Assembly (NCBI RefSeq): GCF_035593345.1
Contig: NZ_CP141606.1
Coordinates: 1,612,001 to 1,676,000, forward strand
DNA length: 64,000 nt
From: Lelliottia sp. JS-SCA-14
GTDB lineage: Bacteria > Pseudomonadota > Gammaproteobacteria > Enterobacterales > Enterobacteriaceae
Direction: 5' to 3'
Part shown: positions 1 through 9,159 of the stretch, one piece after another
How positions within the stretch are numbered: the stretch's first letter is position 1
Layout of the letters: every line of letters starts with the position of its first letter
The notes under the pieces: generated by a model
What the model saw: only the letters and a program-made list of their open reading frames with translations
Told to the model about the DNA's origin: nothing
The model's database searches: none
Position numbers and translations under genes: made by a program

Positions 1-641
1 AGATCCAGCCAGCAGCTGCTCAGGTTGTCGTAAAACAGACCGTAGCTGATGTCGTCGCGGCGGGTGATGGTGAACGGAATATGCTTGTACAGCGGGTCGG
101 TGCTGACCGCGTTATAGCCCATCGCGTCGAGGTTACGCATCTCGTAGCGTTTGCCGTTGCGCTGAAAATCGCCCGCTTTCTCGCCCAGACCGTAAAAACG
201 CTCGTCCTTACGACGGCTGAGATAGTGCGCCGCGCCGTCGCCGTGGGCGTTTAGCAGGTAGGCGCTGGTCGGGCGATCGTGCGCCAGCTCCAGCCACTCA
301 CCTGCCTCGTTGCGGTAGTGCCACTCCAGCCACAGAGGCTGATGGACGGTAACGCGCAGCTGCTCGGTGGCGATCGTCAGGACGTCGTCCTGCTGGGTCA
401 GCGTCCATGTCGGGCAGGTGAATCCGCTCAGATCGTCGCGCTGACGACCTTCCCACGGCACATCCTTATCCGGCGCGATGCTCCAGGTTTTATCCAGCGA
501 CAGCTCGCCTTTGCGTTTGATCAGCACGCGGAACAGATTCTGTTCCAGCACATACAGGCACAGACGGTGCTGATTATCGACCAACAGTTCCAGATGGTTC
601 GCGGACTGTTCAAGAAGGGTCCAGTTTTTCAGGGTTTTCAT
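1..641 (-). CDS. Glycoside hydrolase family 31 alpha-glucosidase, N-terminal part
   Basis: This frame is open from an ATG at 641 to the left edge, giving the first 213 residues of a larger enzyme. The N-terminal half is a beta-sandwich-type region, followed by DERFYGLGEKAGDF and a following Y-N-P-like stretch (DAMGYNAVSTDPLYKHIPF), the pattern that precedes the barrel in GH31 alpha-glucosidases. The catalytic aspartates lie outside the window. No signal peptide is seen, so it should act in the cytoplasm on a sugar brought in by the permease just upstream; the gap to that gene is 17 bases, so they are probably one transcript. GH31 also includes alpha-xylosidases and sulfoquinovosidases, so the substrate is open. 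Confidence 0.85.
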   Translation of the reverse strand, partial: MKTLKNWTLLEQSANHLELLVDNQHRLCLYVLEQNLFRVLIKRKGELSLDKTWSIAPDKDVPWEGRQRDDLSGFTCPTWTLTQQDDVLTIATEQLRVTVHQPLWLEWHYRNEAGEWLELAHDRPTSAYLLNAHGDGAAHYLSRRKDERFYGLGEKAGDFQRNGKRYEMRNLDAMGYNAVSTDPLYKHIPFTITRRDDISYGLFYDNLSSCWLD

Positions 642-658
642 ATGCAATACATCCACTA

Positions 659-1960
659 TCAGGCGCGCTTGGCGCGACGTTCAGCAATAAATGCCACCAG
701 GAAAACAGCGCCAATCAGGTCAAAGAAACCCATGGCAATGAAGAGCGGGTTGAAGCCGATTTTGTCGGCGGTCACACCAATTAACAGAGAGAACAGGAAG
801 CTCGCGATCCACGCCGCCGAGCCGCGCATACCGTTGACGGTGGCCATCTGGCCTTTGTCGAACGACTCCACCACCAGGGCGCTTAACATGCAGGAGATGA
901 TCTGATGGCCGAAACCGCCGATGGAAATCAGCACGATGGTGATGTAGGGGTCACGGGTGATGGCAACCGCCGCCAGGGAGATCATCAGGAAGGCACCGGT
1001 GACGGAGCTCGCCACGACGGAGTTCACGCGAGTACAGCCGAACCAGCGGGTGTAGAGGCGGGTGAGGTAGCCACTGACCACGCTGCCCAGATCGGCGGCG
1101 AGGAACGGCAGCCAGGCGAACATCGCAATCTGTTTCAGATCCATGCCGTGCTCTTTCGCCAGATACAGCGGCACCCAGAAGCTCAGCACCGCCCAGGCCG
1201 GTTCCGCCATAAAGGCCGGAATAGCGATCCCGTAGAAGCGTTTGTTTTTGGAGACGGTTTTCAGCGCGGTCAGGAACGGCATTCTGACGGCTGGCGGTTC
1301 GTTATCCTGCTTAATAAACGCCAGCTCGTCCTTGCCCAGATTCGGGTGCTGCTCCGGGTTGTGGTAGAAGGCCCACCACAGGATCACCCACAGCAGCGCC
1401 AGCACGCCGGTAAACATAAACGCGCCCTGCCAGCCGAAGGAGGCGTGAGCGAAGTAGATGATTGGTGGAGCCAGCATCGCCCCAATCGAGAAGCCGACGC
1501 CTGCCCAACCGGCAGCCACCGGACGCTCAGATTTCGGGAACCACTCGCCGATGGTTTTGGCGTTCGCCGGTGTCGCGGCGGCTTCCGATGCCCCCATGAA
1601 GAAGCGCAGAACCGCCAGATGCAGCCAGCTGCTGGCTCCGGCGTGGAAAATACACATCAGCGCCCAGATCCCGGCGCAGACCATAAAGCCAATCTTCAGG
1701 CCAATCACGTCAATCAGCCAGCCGCACAGGGGCTGGAACAGGGTATAGGCAATCTGGAATGCACCGACGATCCAAGAGTACTGCTCGGTGGTGATCCCCA
1801 TGCTCTCTTTCAGCTCGGGCGCGAGGATACCTAACGAGTTACGGGTGATGTAGTTAACGGTGACGCCCAGTAAAAACAGCACCAGCACGTACCAGCGCAG
1901 ATTCTTGATGACGCGGCGGGCTTTGCTTGCCACGACAGGGGTATTAATGTCCTGACTCAT
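659..1960 (-). CDS. MFS permease, anion:cation symporter (ExuT-like) family
   Basis: A 433-residue inner-membrane protein with about twelve hydrophobic segments. The first half carries NYITRNSLGILAPELKE and the loop GASEAAATPANAKTIGEWFP, typical of the hexuronate/glucarate branch of the major facilitator family. I chose the ATG at 1960 (MSQDINTP) because GGAGAG sits five bases upstream; an ATG four codons earlier has no such site. It lies directly before the GH31 gene and divergent from a LacI-type regulator, which suggests uptake of a glycoside or sugar acid cleaved by the GH31 enzyme. The exact substrate cannot be read from the sequence. Confidence 0.85.
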   Translation of the reverse strand: MSQDINTPVVASKARRVIKNLRWYVLVLFLLGVTVNYITRNSLGILAPELKESMGITTEQYSWIVGAFQIAYTLFQPLCGWLIDVIGLKIGFMVCAGIWALMCIFHAGASSWLHLAVLRFFMGASEAAATPANAKTIGEWFPKSERPVAAGWAGVGFSIGAMLAPPIIYFAHASFGWQGAFMFTGVLALLWVILWWAFYHNPEQHPNLGKDELAFIKQDNEPPAVRMPFLTALKTVSKNKRFYGIAIPAFMAEPAWAVLSFWVPLYLAKEHGMDLKQIAMFAWLPFLAADLGSVVSGYLTRLYTRWFGCTRVNSVVASSVTGAFLMISLAAVAITRDPYITIVLISIGGFGHQIISCMLSALVVESFDKGQMATVNGMRGSAAWIASFLFSLLIGVTADKIGFNPLFIAMGFFDLIGAVFLVAFIAERRAKRA

Positions 1961-2053
1961 TTTTCTCTCCACAAGACGGACGGTAAGGGGATGAACGTAT
2001 CGGGTGTCACACCGGTTTTTATGCCTTTGATAGTTATCTGTTTTATGACTTCA

Positions 2054-2068
2054 AGTTGCTATGCAACT
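2054..2068. promoter_or_regulatory. Inverted repeat, candidate operator between permease and LacI-type gene
   Basis: AGTTGC-TAT-GCAACT is a perfect 6+6 inverted repeat in the divergent promoter region. It lacks the central CG usual for LacI-family operators and looks more like a GntR-type site, so assignment to the neighbouring regulator is only by position. A second short palindrome, GGTGT-C-ACACC, lies near 2003-2015. Confidence 0.4.
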
Positions 2069-2249
2069 AGTATGGAAGTGGTGTGACAAGTTCACCTTAA
2101 GGGAGAGAATGAGCGGGAAATAGTGGATTTTGTGCAAGCTTTCTCATAACTGCGCGGTTTATTTTGGCATGATGCCGTTAAAGCCTGCTGTTACCGCAAT
2201 CTCACGCTATGAAAATTTTTTCATTTGGCAAATGGAGCGAGATCACAAA

Positions 2250-3323
2250 ATGGATAAAAGACTTAAAATCGCCGAAATCGCCGCCCGGACGCAGCTTTCC
2301 ATCAGCACTGTTTCCCGCGTGCTGGCCGGGAAGTCGAACACCAGTGAAAAGGCGCGCATCAAAGTGCTGGCCTGCGCGCGCGAGCTGGGGGTGATGGACG
2401 GCATGGCCGCCGGGCGCTTGCTGCTCAACAGTCTGGTGGTCTTCGCTCCGCAGCGCGCGTTTGACGAGCGGTCCGACATCTTTTACTACCGCGTGATCCA
2501 GAGCGTGAGCAAAGGGCTGGCCTCCCATGAAGTCCGGCTACGCTACTGCGCGCTGGAGGAGAACGACAGCGACGCGCAGCTGTTTCTCGCGCGCATGAAC
2601 GAGCCCGACACCCAGGCGGCGATTTTGCTCGGCATTGACGACCCGCATATTCACGATCTGGCCGTCGATATCGGCAAGCCCTGCATGCTGATTAACTGCC
2701 GGGACCAGCGGATGCGCCTGCCCGCCGTGGCACCCGATCACCGCGCGATTGGCGAACGGGCGGCTGAGTATCTGTTCGAGATGGGCCATCGCGAGGTAAT
2801 GAACGTTCTGTGCCTGCGTCGCTACACCATGGAGCTGCGTCTGGCGGGCATTCGCGATGCGTGGCGCGGGCATAATCTCAAATTCAACGACAAGCGCGAC
2901 CTGCTGGTGGTGCCGAGTTTCAGCGCCAAAGAGACCGAGCAGCAGGTGAGCGAATGGCTGAGCCAGATGGCGGAAAAAACGCTGCCGACGGCCTTTTTAG
3001 TCGGCGGGGATTTCATGGCTGAGGGCACGATTCGCGCCCTGCAAAAGCACGGCCTGCGCGTCCCGCAGGATGTCTCGGTAATGAGCATCGACGGCTTTAA
3101 TCTGGCCGCGATTCAGGATGTGCCTTTGACGGCGGTGCATGTCCCGCGCGACGAACTGGGAACCGAAGCGGTGCATATGCTCCAGCAAAGGCTGATGCGC
3201 CCGGACGCGCCGGTCGGGACGCTGTTGCTGAACGGCACGCTGGCAGTGCGGGAGTCGGTACGGCGGATACGTCAGGGAAAACGACGCACCGCCGTGGAGC
3301 GGGAAGGGCTGTACGACGCTTAG
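2250..3323 (+). CDS. LacI-family transcriptional regulator
   Basis: A 357-residue regulator with the LacI helix-turn-helix at the start (IAEIAARTQLSISTVSRVLAG, residues about 6-27), followed by a periplasmic-binding-protein-like effector domain that ends in the usual LTAVHVPRDELGTEAV stretch. The ATG at 2250 puts the HTH at the normal distance from the N terminus; an ATG six codons earlier (2232) is also possible. It is divergent from the permease-GH31 pair and is the likely local sugar-responsive regulator. Its 3' end overlaps the ybiU stop by four bases on the other strand. Effector and operator are not known. Confidence 0.88.
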   Translation: MDKRLKIAEIAARTQLSISTVSRVLAGKSNTSEKARIKVLACARELGVMDGMAAGRLLLNSLVVFAPQRAFDERSDIFYYRVIQSVSKGLASHEVRLRYCALEENDSDAQLFLARMNEPDTQAAILLGIDDPHIHDLAVDIGKPCMLINCRDQRMRLPAVAPDHRAIGERAAEYLFEMGHREVMNVLCLRRYTMELRLAGIRDAWRGHNLKFNDKRDLLVVPSFSAKETEQQVSEWLSQMAEKTLPTAFLVGGDFMAEGTIRALQKHGLRVPQDVSVMSIDGFNLAAIQDVPLTAVHVPRDELGTEAVHMLQQRLMRPDAPVGTLLLNGTLAVRESVRRIRQGKRRTAVEREGLYDA

Positions 3324-4576
3324 GCCATGCCCAGCGCGCGTTTCCCGTGGATATTAAGATCGTTCAGGGTGAAGCGGTCCTGCCAGGTTTTCTCATAATC
3401 TTCGCGCGGGAAATCGCCCGGTGACGCCCCGGTTTCCAGCGCCGCTTTCACTTTCTGCGCGTAGGCGAGGTTTTTCTCGCACATCGGCGCGGCAGGGATG
3501 TACATCACGTTGCCCCAGCCCTGCTGATTCTCCACCGGCGCGACCGAGTGGATCACGTCGCAGTGCCACCACACGGAATCGCCCGCCTCCAGCGCCGGAA
3601 TGCTGGTCAGAGCTTCGATAAGCAGCGGATGCCACTTCTCGGAGACCGGCAGCACGCGGCCTGGGGCAACGCCGCAGAGTTCATCTTCCGGTACATCATC
3701 CAGCAGCGGACGCAGCAGAATGTAGGCCATCGCCTCCGGGATCGGCACCACGTGCAGCAGACCCTGATTCGGGATCATATCCGACAGCGCGGTCCAGCCC
3801 TGGAAGGTACGGAACACCGAGCATTTGGTGGTGTTATCCACGGTGTACTCTTCCACTTCGGTACGGTGCGCCGCATTCCACGGATCGTACTGATCGACAT
3901 TCCCGTCAAACACGCGGGCAAACACCTGCTGATAGGCGGGGAGCAGCCAGCGTTCCAGCGCGCCGGAGTCCGTATGCGCGCCCAGTCCTTTCGAGGTGGT
4001 GCCCGGCGGGCGGCGGCGGATGCGATCCGGGTAGATCACGCTGACGTCCGGGTTGAACCACTGTTTGCCGTTGCTCTCGAATGTCCATAAACGGTTCAGG
4101 AACGATTGCACCTGCGCCATCTCTTCACTCTGACGCGCCTGCATCTGCGCCTGCGACCAGTAGATCGGGAAAATCTCCGGGCGTGACGCGGTTAAGGTGC
4201 CAAAGAAGTTATCCCCCGGCCCTTTGTACACCTCGTCAAACTGGTTGAGATCGAGATAGTCGAGCATCGAGTTATCCCACGCCAGCGCCTGCTCGCGCGG
4301 GAAATGACCTTTGATCACCGCGCAGCCACGGCGTTTCACCGCCTCGCGCTGCGCTGCCGTGATCTTCCCGTTCTTCACATCTTCAAACGGAATCACCGGC
4401 CAAACGCTTTCACCCTTGCTTTTCAGGGCGTTGATTTCCGCCACGCGGGTGGCAATTTTATCGCTGAGCTTATCAAAAACGCCCTGAACGTCACCGATTT
4501 GGGCACGTAACTCGCGTTTTAACTGTCGAATGGCGGCTTTGTGGTCCGCAGGCAAAATTTCACTGGAGAAGGTCAT
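3320..4576 (-). CDS. ybiU: DUF1479 family protein YbiU, putative 2-oxoglutarate/Fe(II) oxygenase-like
   Basis: A 418-residue cytoplasmic protein that matches E. coli YbiU almost end to end as I remember it (for example DEVYKGPGDNFFGTLTASRP and GLGAHTDSGALERW). GAHTD and the late WWHCDVIHSVAP resemble the metal-binding HxD...H of the cupin-fold oxygenases, but no reaction is established for the family. I use the ATG at 4576 because GAGG lies seven bases upstream; the longer ATG at 4597 would begin inside the palindromic motif at 4591-4604, which is more likely an operator. It is the first member of the ybiU-ybiV-ybiYW-fsaA block. Confidence 0.9.
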   Translation of the reverse strand: MTFSSEILPADHKAAIRQLKRELRAQIGDVQGVFDKLSDKIATRVAEINALKSKGESVWPVIPFEDVKNGKITAAQREAVKRRGCAVIKGHFPREQALAWDNSMLDYLDLNQFDEVYKGPGDNFFGTLTASRPEIFPIYWSQAQMQARQSEEMAQVQSFLNRLWTFESNGKQWFNPDVSVIYPDRIRRRPPGTTSKGLGAHTDSGALERWLLPAYQQVFARVFDGNVDQYDPWNAAHRTEVEEYTVDNTTKCSVFRTFQGWTALSDMIPNQGLLHVVPIPEAMAYILLRPLLDDVPEDELCGVAPGRVLPVSEKWHPLLIEALTSIPALEAGDSVWWHCDVIHSVAPVENQQGWGNVMYIPAAPMCEKNLAYAQKVKAALETGASPGDFPREDYEKTWQDRFTLNDLNIHGKRALGMA

Positions 4577-4590
4577 AACTGCCTCGCTGT

Positions 4591-4604
4591 CTTTCATTCG
4601 AAAG
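4591..4604. promoter_or_regulatory. CTTTCATTCGAAAG motif upstream of ybiU
   Basis: A 14-base palindrome-like site (CTTTC and GAAAG arms) just before the ybiU start. The same motif, in either orientation, is found before ybiV (5614-5627, one mismatch) and between ybiY and fsaA (9166-9179, exact reverse complement). This copy is followed by AAAAG repeats. It looks like a shared operator, but the regulator is unknown. Confidence 0.5.
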
Positions 4605-4734
4605 TAAAAGTATCTACAAGTGATACTTTAAGTTAAAAATAAGTTAATGCAAGTTTAAAAACTTGACGGGCAGCACAGGATGAAAAAAAGAGTGAGGTGC
4701 CGGAGCGTCGCCCCGGCAGGGGAGGGATCAGAGG

Positions 4735-5544
4735 TTAAAACGGGGCGGTATTGTCGAGCACGGCCTGAATGACGTTCAGCGCGCCCTGATGGTTATTGTC
4801 ATCGGTGCTGAATTTGCTGATGGTTTTGATGCTTTCCGCCGCATTGCCCATGGCAAACGAGTATTTCACCAGCTTGAGCATCTCCGCGTCGTTGTCGCTG
4901 TCACCAATCGCCACGCACTCCTGGGGAGAGACATTCCAGCGTTTCAGCAGGCGGCTGATGCCGTTGGCTTTGTGCAGGCCAGGAATGATCAAATCAACAA
5001 AGCCAAAGCCGCTGGTGACGGGTTTCATGATGCCGTCTAACGAGACGTGCAGTTTGTCGATGAGGTCAGGAATATCGCTGTCCGGCAGGTTCAGGGAGAA
5101 CTTAAACAGCACGTCGTCGATCTCCTGATAGTCGCTGATGCGCTGTAAGCGATGGTAGTGTTTGGACATCAGCGCCACGAATTCGTCCGGTGCGTTTTTG
5201 CTGACGTAGGCGCTCTCCAGCCCGCAGGCGACGAAGTTGAGCTGTTTGTCTTTCAGTAATTCGCCGATCACGATCTGTGATTCGTGACGCGTCAGTTCGC
5301 CGTGGAAAATTTGCTCGCCGTGATCGAAGACCAGGGCGCCGTTTTCCGCCACGAAGGAGATCTGTTCTTTCAGTTCCGGGAAGAAGGAGATGAGCTGGTA
5401 ATACTGATTCCCGCTGGCGACCACGAACTCGATGTCGCGGGCCTGAAGCTGCTGAAATTGCGCCAAAAAGCGGTCACGATCGTACTGCTTGGCGTCATCA
5501 AGGAAAGTTCCGTCCATATCGGTGACGATAACTTTTACGGTCAT
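4735..5544 (-). CDS. ybiV: HAD-IIB (Cof-type) sugar phosphatase YbiV
   Basis: A 269-residue cytoplasmic phosphatase of the HAD superfamily, family IIB. Motif I is [11 protein letters not shown] with the nucleophile and acid/base aspartates at about residues 9 and 11; the closing motif is [10 protein letters not shown] near the C terminus. It matches E. coli YbiV, which dephosphorylates sugar phosphates such as erythrose 4-phosphate and fructose 1-phosphate. The ATG at 5544 has GGAGAG seven bases upstream. It stands alone on the minus strand between ybiU and ybiW, and a second paralogue, ybjI, lies at 26478-27290. The upstream region carries the shared CTTTCATTCGAAAG-like motif. Confidence 0.95.
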   Translation of the reverse strand: MTVKVIVTDMDGTFLDDAKQYDRDRFLAQFQQLQARDIEFVVASGNQYYQLISFFPELKEQISFVAENGALVFDHGEQIFHGELTRHESQIVIGELLKDKQLNFVACGLESAYVSKNAPDEFVALMSKHYHRLQRISDYQEIDDVLFKFSLNLPDSDIPDLIDKLHVSLDGIMKPVTSGFGFVDLIIPGLHKANGISRLLKRWNVSPQECVAIGDSDNDAEMLKLVKYSFAMGNAAESIKTISKFSTDDNNHQGALNVIQAVLDNTAPF

Positions 5545-5613
5545 ACATTGCTCTCCAGAATATTACTGCGACCAGCAACATTCTAATAACAATGTGACCC
5601 GAACCACAAATTT

Positions 5614-5627
5614 ATTTCATTCGAAAG
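5614..5627. promoter_or_regulatory. ATTTCATTCGAAAG motif upstream of ybiV
   Basis: Matches the site before ybiU in 13 of 14 positions and is likewise followed by AAAGC repeats (GCAAAAGCAAAC). It lies about 70 bases upstream of the ybiV start, a reasonable place for a transcription-factor site. Confidence 0.45.
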
Positions 5628-5637
5628 CAAAAGCAAA

Positions 5638-5665
5638 CAGCAACCCAAAGGTTGCTGTTTTAGTG
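5638..5665 (-). terminator. Rho-independent terminator of the ybiY-ybiW transcript
   Basis: CAGCAACC and GGTTGCTG form an eight-pair stem with a four-base loop (5638-5657). On the minus strand it is followed by a T-rich tract (TTTGCTTTTGCTTT, about 5624-5637); on the plus strand a shorter TTTTA follows, so it may act both ways. Confidence 0.7.
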
Positions 5666-5671
5666 TTTGCA

Positions 5672-5777
5672 CCCTCTCCCCGTGGGAGAGGGCCGGGGTG
5701 AGGGCATCAGACCGCACGAACCCGCATCAGCGCGCGCATTTCCCCCTCACCCTAACCCTCTCCCTCAAGGGAGAGGG
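5672..5777. repeat. Paired CCCTCTCCC/GGGAGAGGG palindromic repeats
   Basis: Two copies of a GC-rich palindromic unit face each other (5672-5704 and 5744-5777), each made of CCCTCTCCC, a GGGAGAGGG arm and a GGGGTGAGGG or GGGTGAGGG tail. A third copy is at 10005-10037 after fsaA. The left copy and the third copy also share the flank GCA(T/C)CAGACCGCAC. This is an interspersed repeat family of enterobacteria; I do not give it a name. Confidence 0.75.
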
Positions 5778-5793
5778 GACCGTCCGGTGGAAA

Positions 5794-8226
5794 TTAAAGC
5801 GTATGCTCAGTCCGGGCGATAATATCGTCCTGGGCATCCGGCGACAGGGCGGTGAAGAACGCGGAGTAGCCCGCGACGCGCACCACCAGGTCACGATACT
5901 GGTCAGGATGTTTCTTCGCTTCCAGCAGCGTCTCGCGCGACACGATGTTGTACTGAATGTGCCAGCCTTTATGCACCTCGAAGAAGGTGCGCAGGAGTAC
6001 CATCAGCTTCTGGCGGTCCGAATCGTTTTCCAGCGTCGCCGGGTTCAGCTTCTGGTTCAGCAGCACGCCGCCGAGAATCGCCTCCGTTGGCAGCTTGCCG
6101 ACGGAACCAATCACCGCCGTTGGGCCGAGATGGTCGGTACCGGAAGCCGGGCTCGCGCCTTCCGCCAGCGGCGTATGGGCTTTACGACCGTCCGGTGTCG
6201 CCATCGTTGCTGCGCCAAACGGCACGTTCGCGGAGATAGACGAGGTACCCGCGTAGTAGTTCCCGCCAATCGGACCGCGACCGTAGCGCGGGTTGTGATA
6301 CTGCTTCAGCTCTTCGATATAAGTTTCATAAGCACGAGTAAGCAGGAGATCCACGCTGTCATCGTCGTTGCCGTACTTCGGCGCGCCGTTGATCAAACGC
6401 TGGCGCAGCTGTTCGTGCGTCAGACCGTCGTAGTCCTCTGCCAGCGCCTTCGCCAGCTGCTGCTGACCGATAGTGCCCTGTTCGAACACCAGCTTTTTCA
6501 CCGCCGCCAGGCTGTTGCCGAGGTTGGCGATACCGACCTGCAAACCGGACACCCAGTCATATTTCGCGCCACCTTCTTTGATGCTTTTCGCGCGTTCGAT
6601 GCAGTCATCCACCAGCGCCGAGCAGAGAATATCGTGGACGTTCTCCTCCAGCATGGTATCGACCACGTACTCAATTTCGATCGATTTGCGGGTGTAGTAG
6701 CGGATCTGGTTATCCCAGGCGGCCATCACCTCGTCGAAGTTGTCGAAGTTACCCGCCGACAGCGCTTTGTCCTGCGGCAGGAACACCTTGCCGCTGGTGG
6801 CGTCGCGGCCACCTTCCATCGCCGCCAGCATCACGCGGGCGAAGTTGATAAAGCTCATGCCGGTGCAGCGATAGCCCCACTTGCCGCCGACGGCGGTTTC
6901 GATGCAGCCGATCGCCGCGTAATCGTAAGCGTCCTCTTTTTCGACGCCGAGTTTGATGAACTCAGAGATAACAATTTCGTCGTTGTTAAACGCTGGCATG
7001 CCGAAGCCGCAGCGGATCACCTGCACGCAGGCGTCGAGGAAATCGTTGCTCATCCCCGCGTGATAACGCACGCTGAGGTTTGGCTGGGTGGAGCGCAGAC
7101 GACCGCAGGATTCCAGAATCGCGTAGGAGAGCGGGTTGACCGCATCCATCGGCTCGCCGTTCACCAGTTTCTGCCCGCCAATGGTGACGTTCTGATACAG
7201 CGGGCTGCCCGCCGACGCTTTCGAGTGCGAGCCGGAGCGGATCTTGTTCACTTCCAGCAGTTTCAGCCAGCAGCTGTGCAGCAGTTCAATCGCCTGTTCA
7301 CGTCCCAGCGTGTTATTCAACTCCACGTCGCGGCGGTAGAACGGATAGAGATACTGGTCCATACGCGCAAACGAAACCGAGTGACCGTTGGATTCAATTT
7401 GCAGGATCAGCTGGATGAAATAGCACAGCTGCAGCGCCTGCCAGAAAGTTTTTGGCGGCTCGTGGGCAATCACGTCGCAGTTTTCCGCCATCGCCAGCAG
7501 CTCGTCGCGGCGGCTTTCGCGGATCTCATTGCTCGCCATTTCACGCGCCAGGGCGGCAAAGCGCTGGATGTGCAGGGTGACCGCTTCCAGCACGATATCA
7601 ATGGCTTTCAGGAACTGATCGCCGTGCAAGTCTTCCAGCACGGTCAGGTTGATGCGGGTCCGGCGCTCTGCCACTTTGGCGCGCATCCCGTCGAGGCCCT
7701 TTTCCAGCAGCAGCGGGAAGTTCACCGCCAGGTGCGCATCGCCGGAGGTCATGTTGCCTTCGGCTTTAATGATGCCGGTTTCCAGCAGCCCTTTTTGCTC
7801 GTCGGTAAACATGCCGTAGCAGCGATCCTGAACCGTCTGGCCGCGCCACCACGGGCAGACGTCGTGCAGCACGCGCTTGTTCTCTTCGCTCACCGCGAAG
7901 CCTGCGCCCGGACGGTCGGCCAGATCGTCGATCTCTTTTTCAATCCACGAGACGGTGTACTCCGGGAAGATCGGCGCGGCGCGCACAACGCTGGCCTGGT
8001 TGCCAATAATCAGTTCGTCGTGTTTGATCCAGATGGTGCGTTTGGCCAGATGATGGGCCAGCGCCAGCGCGCGACGCACCGGGATCGGTTTGTCCATGTG
8101 CTGCTGGTACATTTCGGTGTAGTGCTGCGCGCGCTCGGTACAGACCGGCGGTTTGACGATATGCACCAGAGCGGTTTTGTGCGCCTTAATGCGGTCTGTC
8201 AGGGTGTTCAGATTCAGCTGTGTCAT
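5794..8226 (-). CDS. ybiW: Glycyl radical enzyme YbiW (PFL-like, substrate unknown)
   Basis: An 810-residue enzyme, the same length as E. coli YbiW. The C-terminal glycyl radical loop is RVAGYSAFF with Gly786, and the active-site cysteine is in AIGCIETAVGG (Cys441). Glu443 two residues after the cysteine (CxE) groups it with dehydratase-like glycyl radical enzymes rather than true pyruvate formate-lyase, which has two adjacent cysteines. It works only without oxygen and needs the radical SAM activase encoded four bases upstream (ybiY); the ybiW ribosome site GAGGATAA overlaps the last ybiY codons. A glycerol or diol dehydratase role is possible, but the substrate is unproven. Confidence 0.93.
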   Translation of the reverse strand: MTQLNLNTLTDRIKAHKTALVHIVKPPVCTERAQHYTEMYQQHMDKPIPVRRALALAHHLAKRTIWIKHDELIIGNQASVVRAAPIFPEYTVSWIEKEIDDLADRPGAGFAVSEENKRVLHDVCPWWRGQTVQDRCYGMFTDEQKGLLETGIIKAEGNMTSGDAHLAVNFPLLLEKGLDGMRAKVAERRTRINLTVLEDLHGDQFLKAIDIVLEAVTLHIQRFAALAREMASNEIRESRRDELLAMAENCDVIAHEPPKTFWQALQLCYFIQLILQIESNGHSVSFARMDQYLYPFYRRDVELNNTLGREQAIELLHSCWLKLLEVNKIRSGSHSKASAGSPLYQNVTIGGQKLVNGEPMDAVNPLSYAILESCGRLRSTQPNLSVRYHAGMSNDFLDACVQVIRCGFGMPAFNNDEIVISEFIKLGVEKEDAYDYAAIGCIETAVGGKWGYRCTGMSFINFARVMLAAMEGGRDATSGKVFLPQDKALSAGNFDNFDEVMAAWDNQIRYYTRKSIEIEYVVDTMLEENVHDILCSALVDDCIERAKSIKEGGAKYDWVSGLQVGIANLGNSLAAVKKLVFEQGTIGQQQLAKALAEDYDGLTHEQLRQRLINGAPKYGNDDDSVDLLLTRAYETYIEELKQYHNPRYGRGPIGGNYYAGTSSISANVPFGAATMATPDGRKAHTPLAEGASPASGTDHLGPTAVIGSVGKLPTEAILGGVLLNQKLNPATLENDSDRQKLMVLLRTFFEVHKGWHIQYNIVSRETLLEAKKHPDQYRDLVVRVAGYSAFFTALSPDAQDDIIARTEHTL

Positions 8227-8230
8227 AACA

Positions 8231-9130
8231 TTATCCTCGTAAGGTCGCCGTTAACCCATTCTGGGCCGCAAACTGTTGGGCAAAATCCAGTAACTCAGGG
8301 TTATCGAGCGGTTTGTCAGGGGCAGAGTAGGGAAGGCCGAGCAGGGTGTATTTGTTCATGCCAAGGGTGTGGTACGGCAAAAAGTGGATATCGCGGACGT
8401 TCAGTTCGTCGGCGGCGAAACGGGTGATGGCTTTAATCGAGGCTTCGTCGGCGTTAAAACCCTGAATCAGCGGGACGCGGATGGTCAGCTCTTTTCCGGC
8501 AGCGGCCAGGCGCTTTAAGTTCTCCAGCACCCGCTTTGCCGAGCCGTCGGTCCACTGTTTAAAGACCTCGGCATCGACGTGTTTCAGGTCCGCGAGGAAC
8601 AGATCGACATAGGGCAAAGCCGGTTCGATGTAATGCCATGGCACGTGCAGGCAGGTTTCGACCGCCGTATGAATCCCTTGTTCGTGGCTGGCTTTAAACA
8701 GCGAATGGGCCAGGCCCGGGCTAATAAAGGGTTCGCCGCCGGAGAGAGTGATCCCGCCGCCGCTGCGATCGTAAAAAGGCTTGTCGCGCAGGACGGTGGC
8801 CATAATGTCGGCCACCTGTTTTTCTTCGCCGCAGACCGTCAGCGCCTGGGTCGGGCAGCATTCGGTGAGGGCGTCGAGATGGGTTTCGTTGAGTTTTTCG
8901 CGATGGATGATCAGTCCGTTCAGCGCGCGGTCGATAATCCCCGGTGCGGCCTGCTGGCACAGGTCGCAGCCTTCGAGGCACAGACGCGCATCAAACAGCA
9001 CATCCCGCGTGCGGGAGCGGCTCTCCGGGTTCTGACACCAGCGGCAGCCGAGGGAGCAGCCCTTCAGGAACACCACGGTACGAATACCTGGGCCGTCGTG
9101 GGTGGAGTAACGCTGAATATTGAAGATCAT
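8231..9130 (-). CDS. ybiY: Glycyl radical enzyme activase YbiY, radical SAM
   Basis: A 299-residue radical SAM enzyme. The CxxxCxxC cluster motif is [12 protein letters not shown] at about residues 29-40, after the [14 protein letters not shown] signature of PFL-activase-type proteins. An inserted cysteine-rich segment ([10 protein letters not shown] and [12 protein letters not shown]) should bind extra iron-sulfur clusters as in other GRE activases. It installs the glycyl radical on YbiW, encoded directly downstream. Start at the ATG 9130, preceded by AGAGGCG. The upstream region is shared with divergent fsaA and contains the CTTTCGAATGAAAG motif within a longer palindrome. Confidence 0.93.
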   Translation of the reverse strand: MIFNIQRYSTHDGPGIRTVVFLKGCSLGCRWCQNPESRSRTRDVLFDARLCLEGCDLCQQAAPGIIDRALNGLIIHREKLNETHLDALTECCPTQALTVCGEEKQVADIMATVLRDKPFYDRSGGGITLSGGEPFISPGLAHSLFKASHEQGIHTAVETCLHVPWHYIEPALPYVDLFLADLKHVDAEVFKQWTDGSAKRVLENLKRLAAAGKELTIRVPLIQGFNADEASIKAITRFAADELNVRDIHFLPYHTLGMNKYTLLGLPYSAPDKPLDNPELLDFAQQFAAQNGLTATLRG

Positions 9131-9159
9131 ATTTTCGCCTCTTGTTGCGTATGAATATT

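Noticed and set aside
2071..2095. TGTGA...TCAC near 2082 considered as a CRP site
   Set aside because: The half-sites are five rather than six bases apart and the second half is incomplete.
5698..8427. Long open frame of about 900 codons on the plus strand opposite ybiW
   Set aside because: It is antisense to a full-length, well-conserved glycyl radical enzyme gene; the frame is open because of GC-rich codon bias, and the protein resembles no family.
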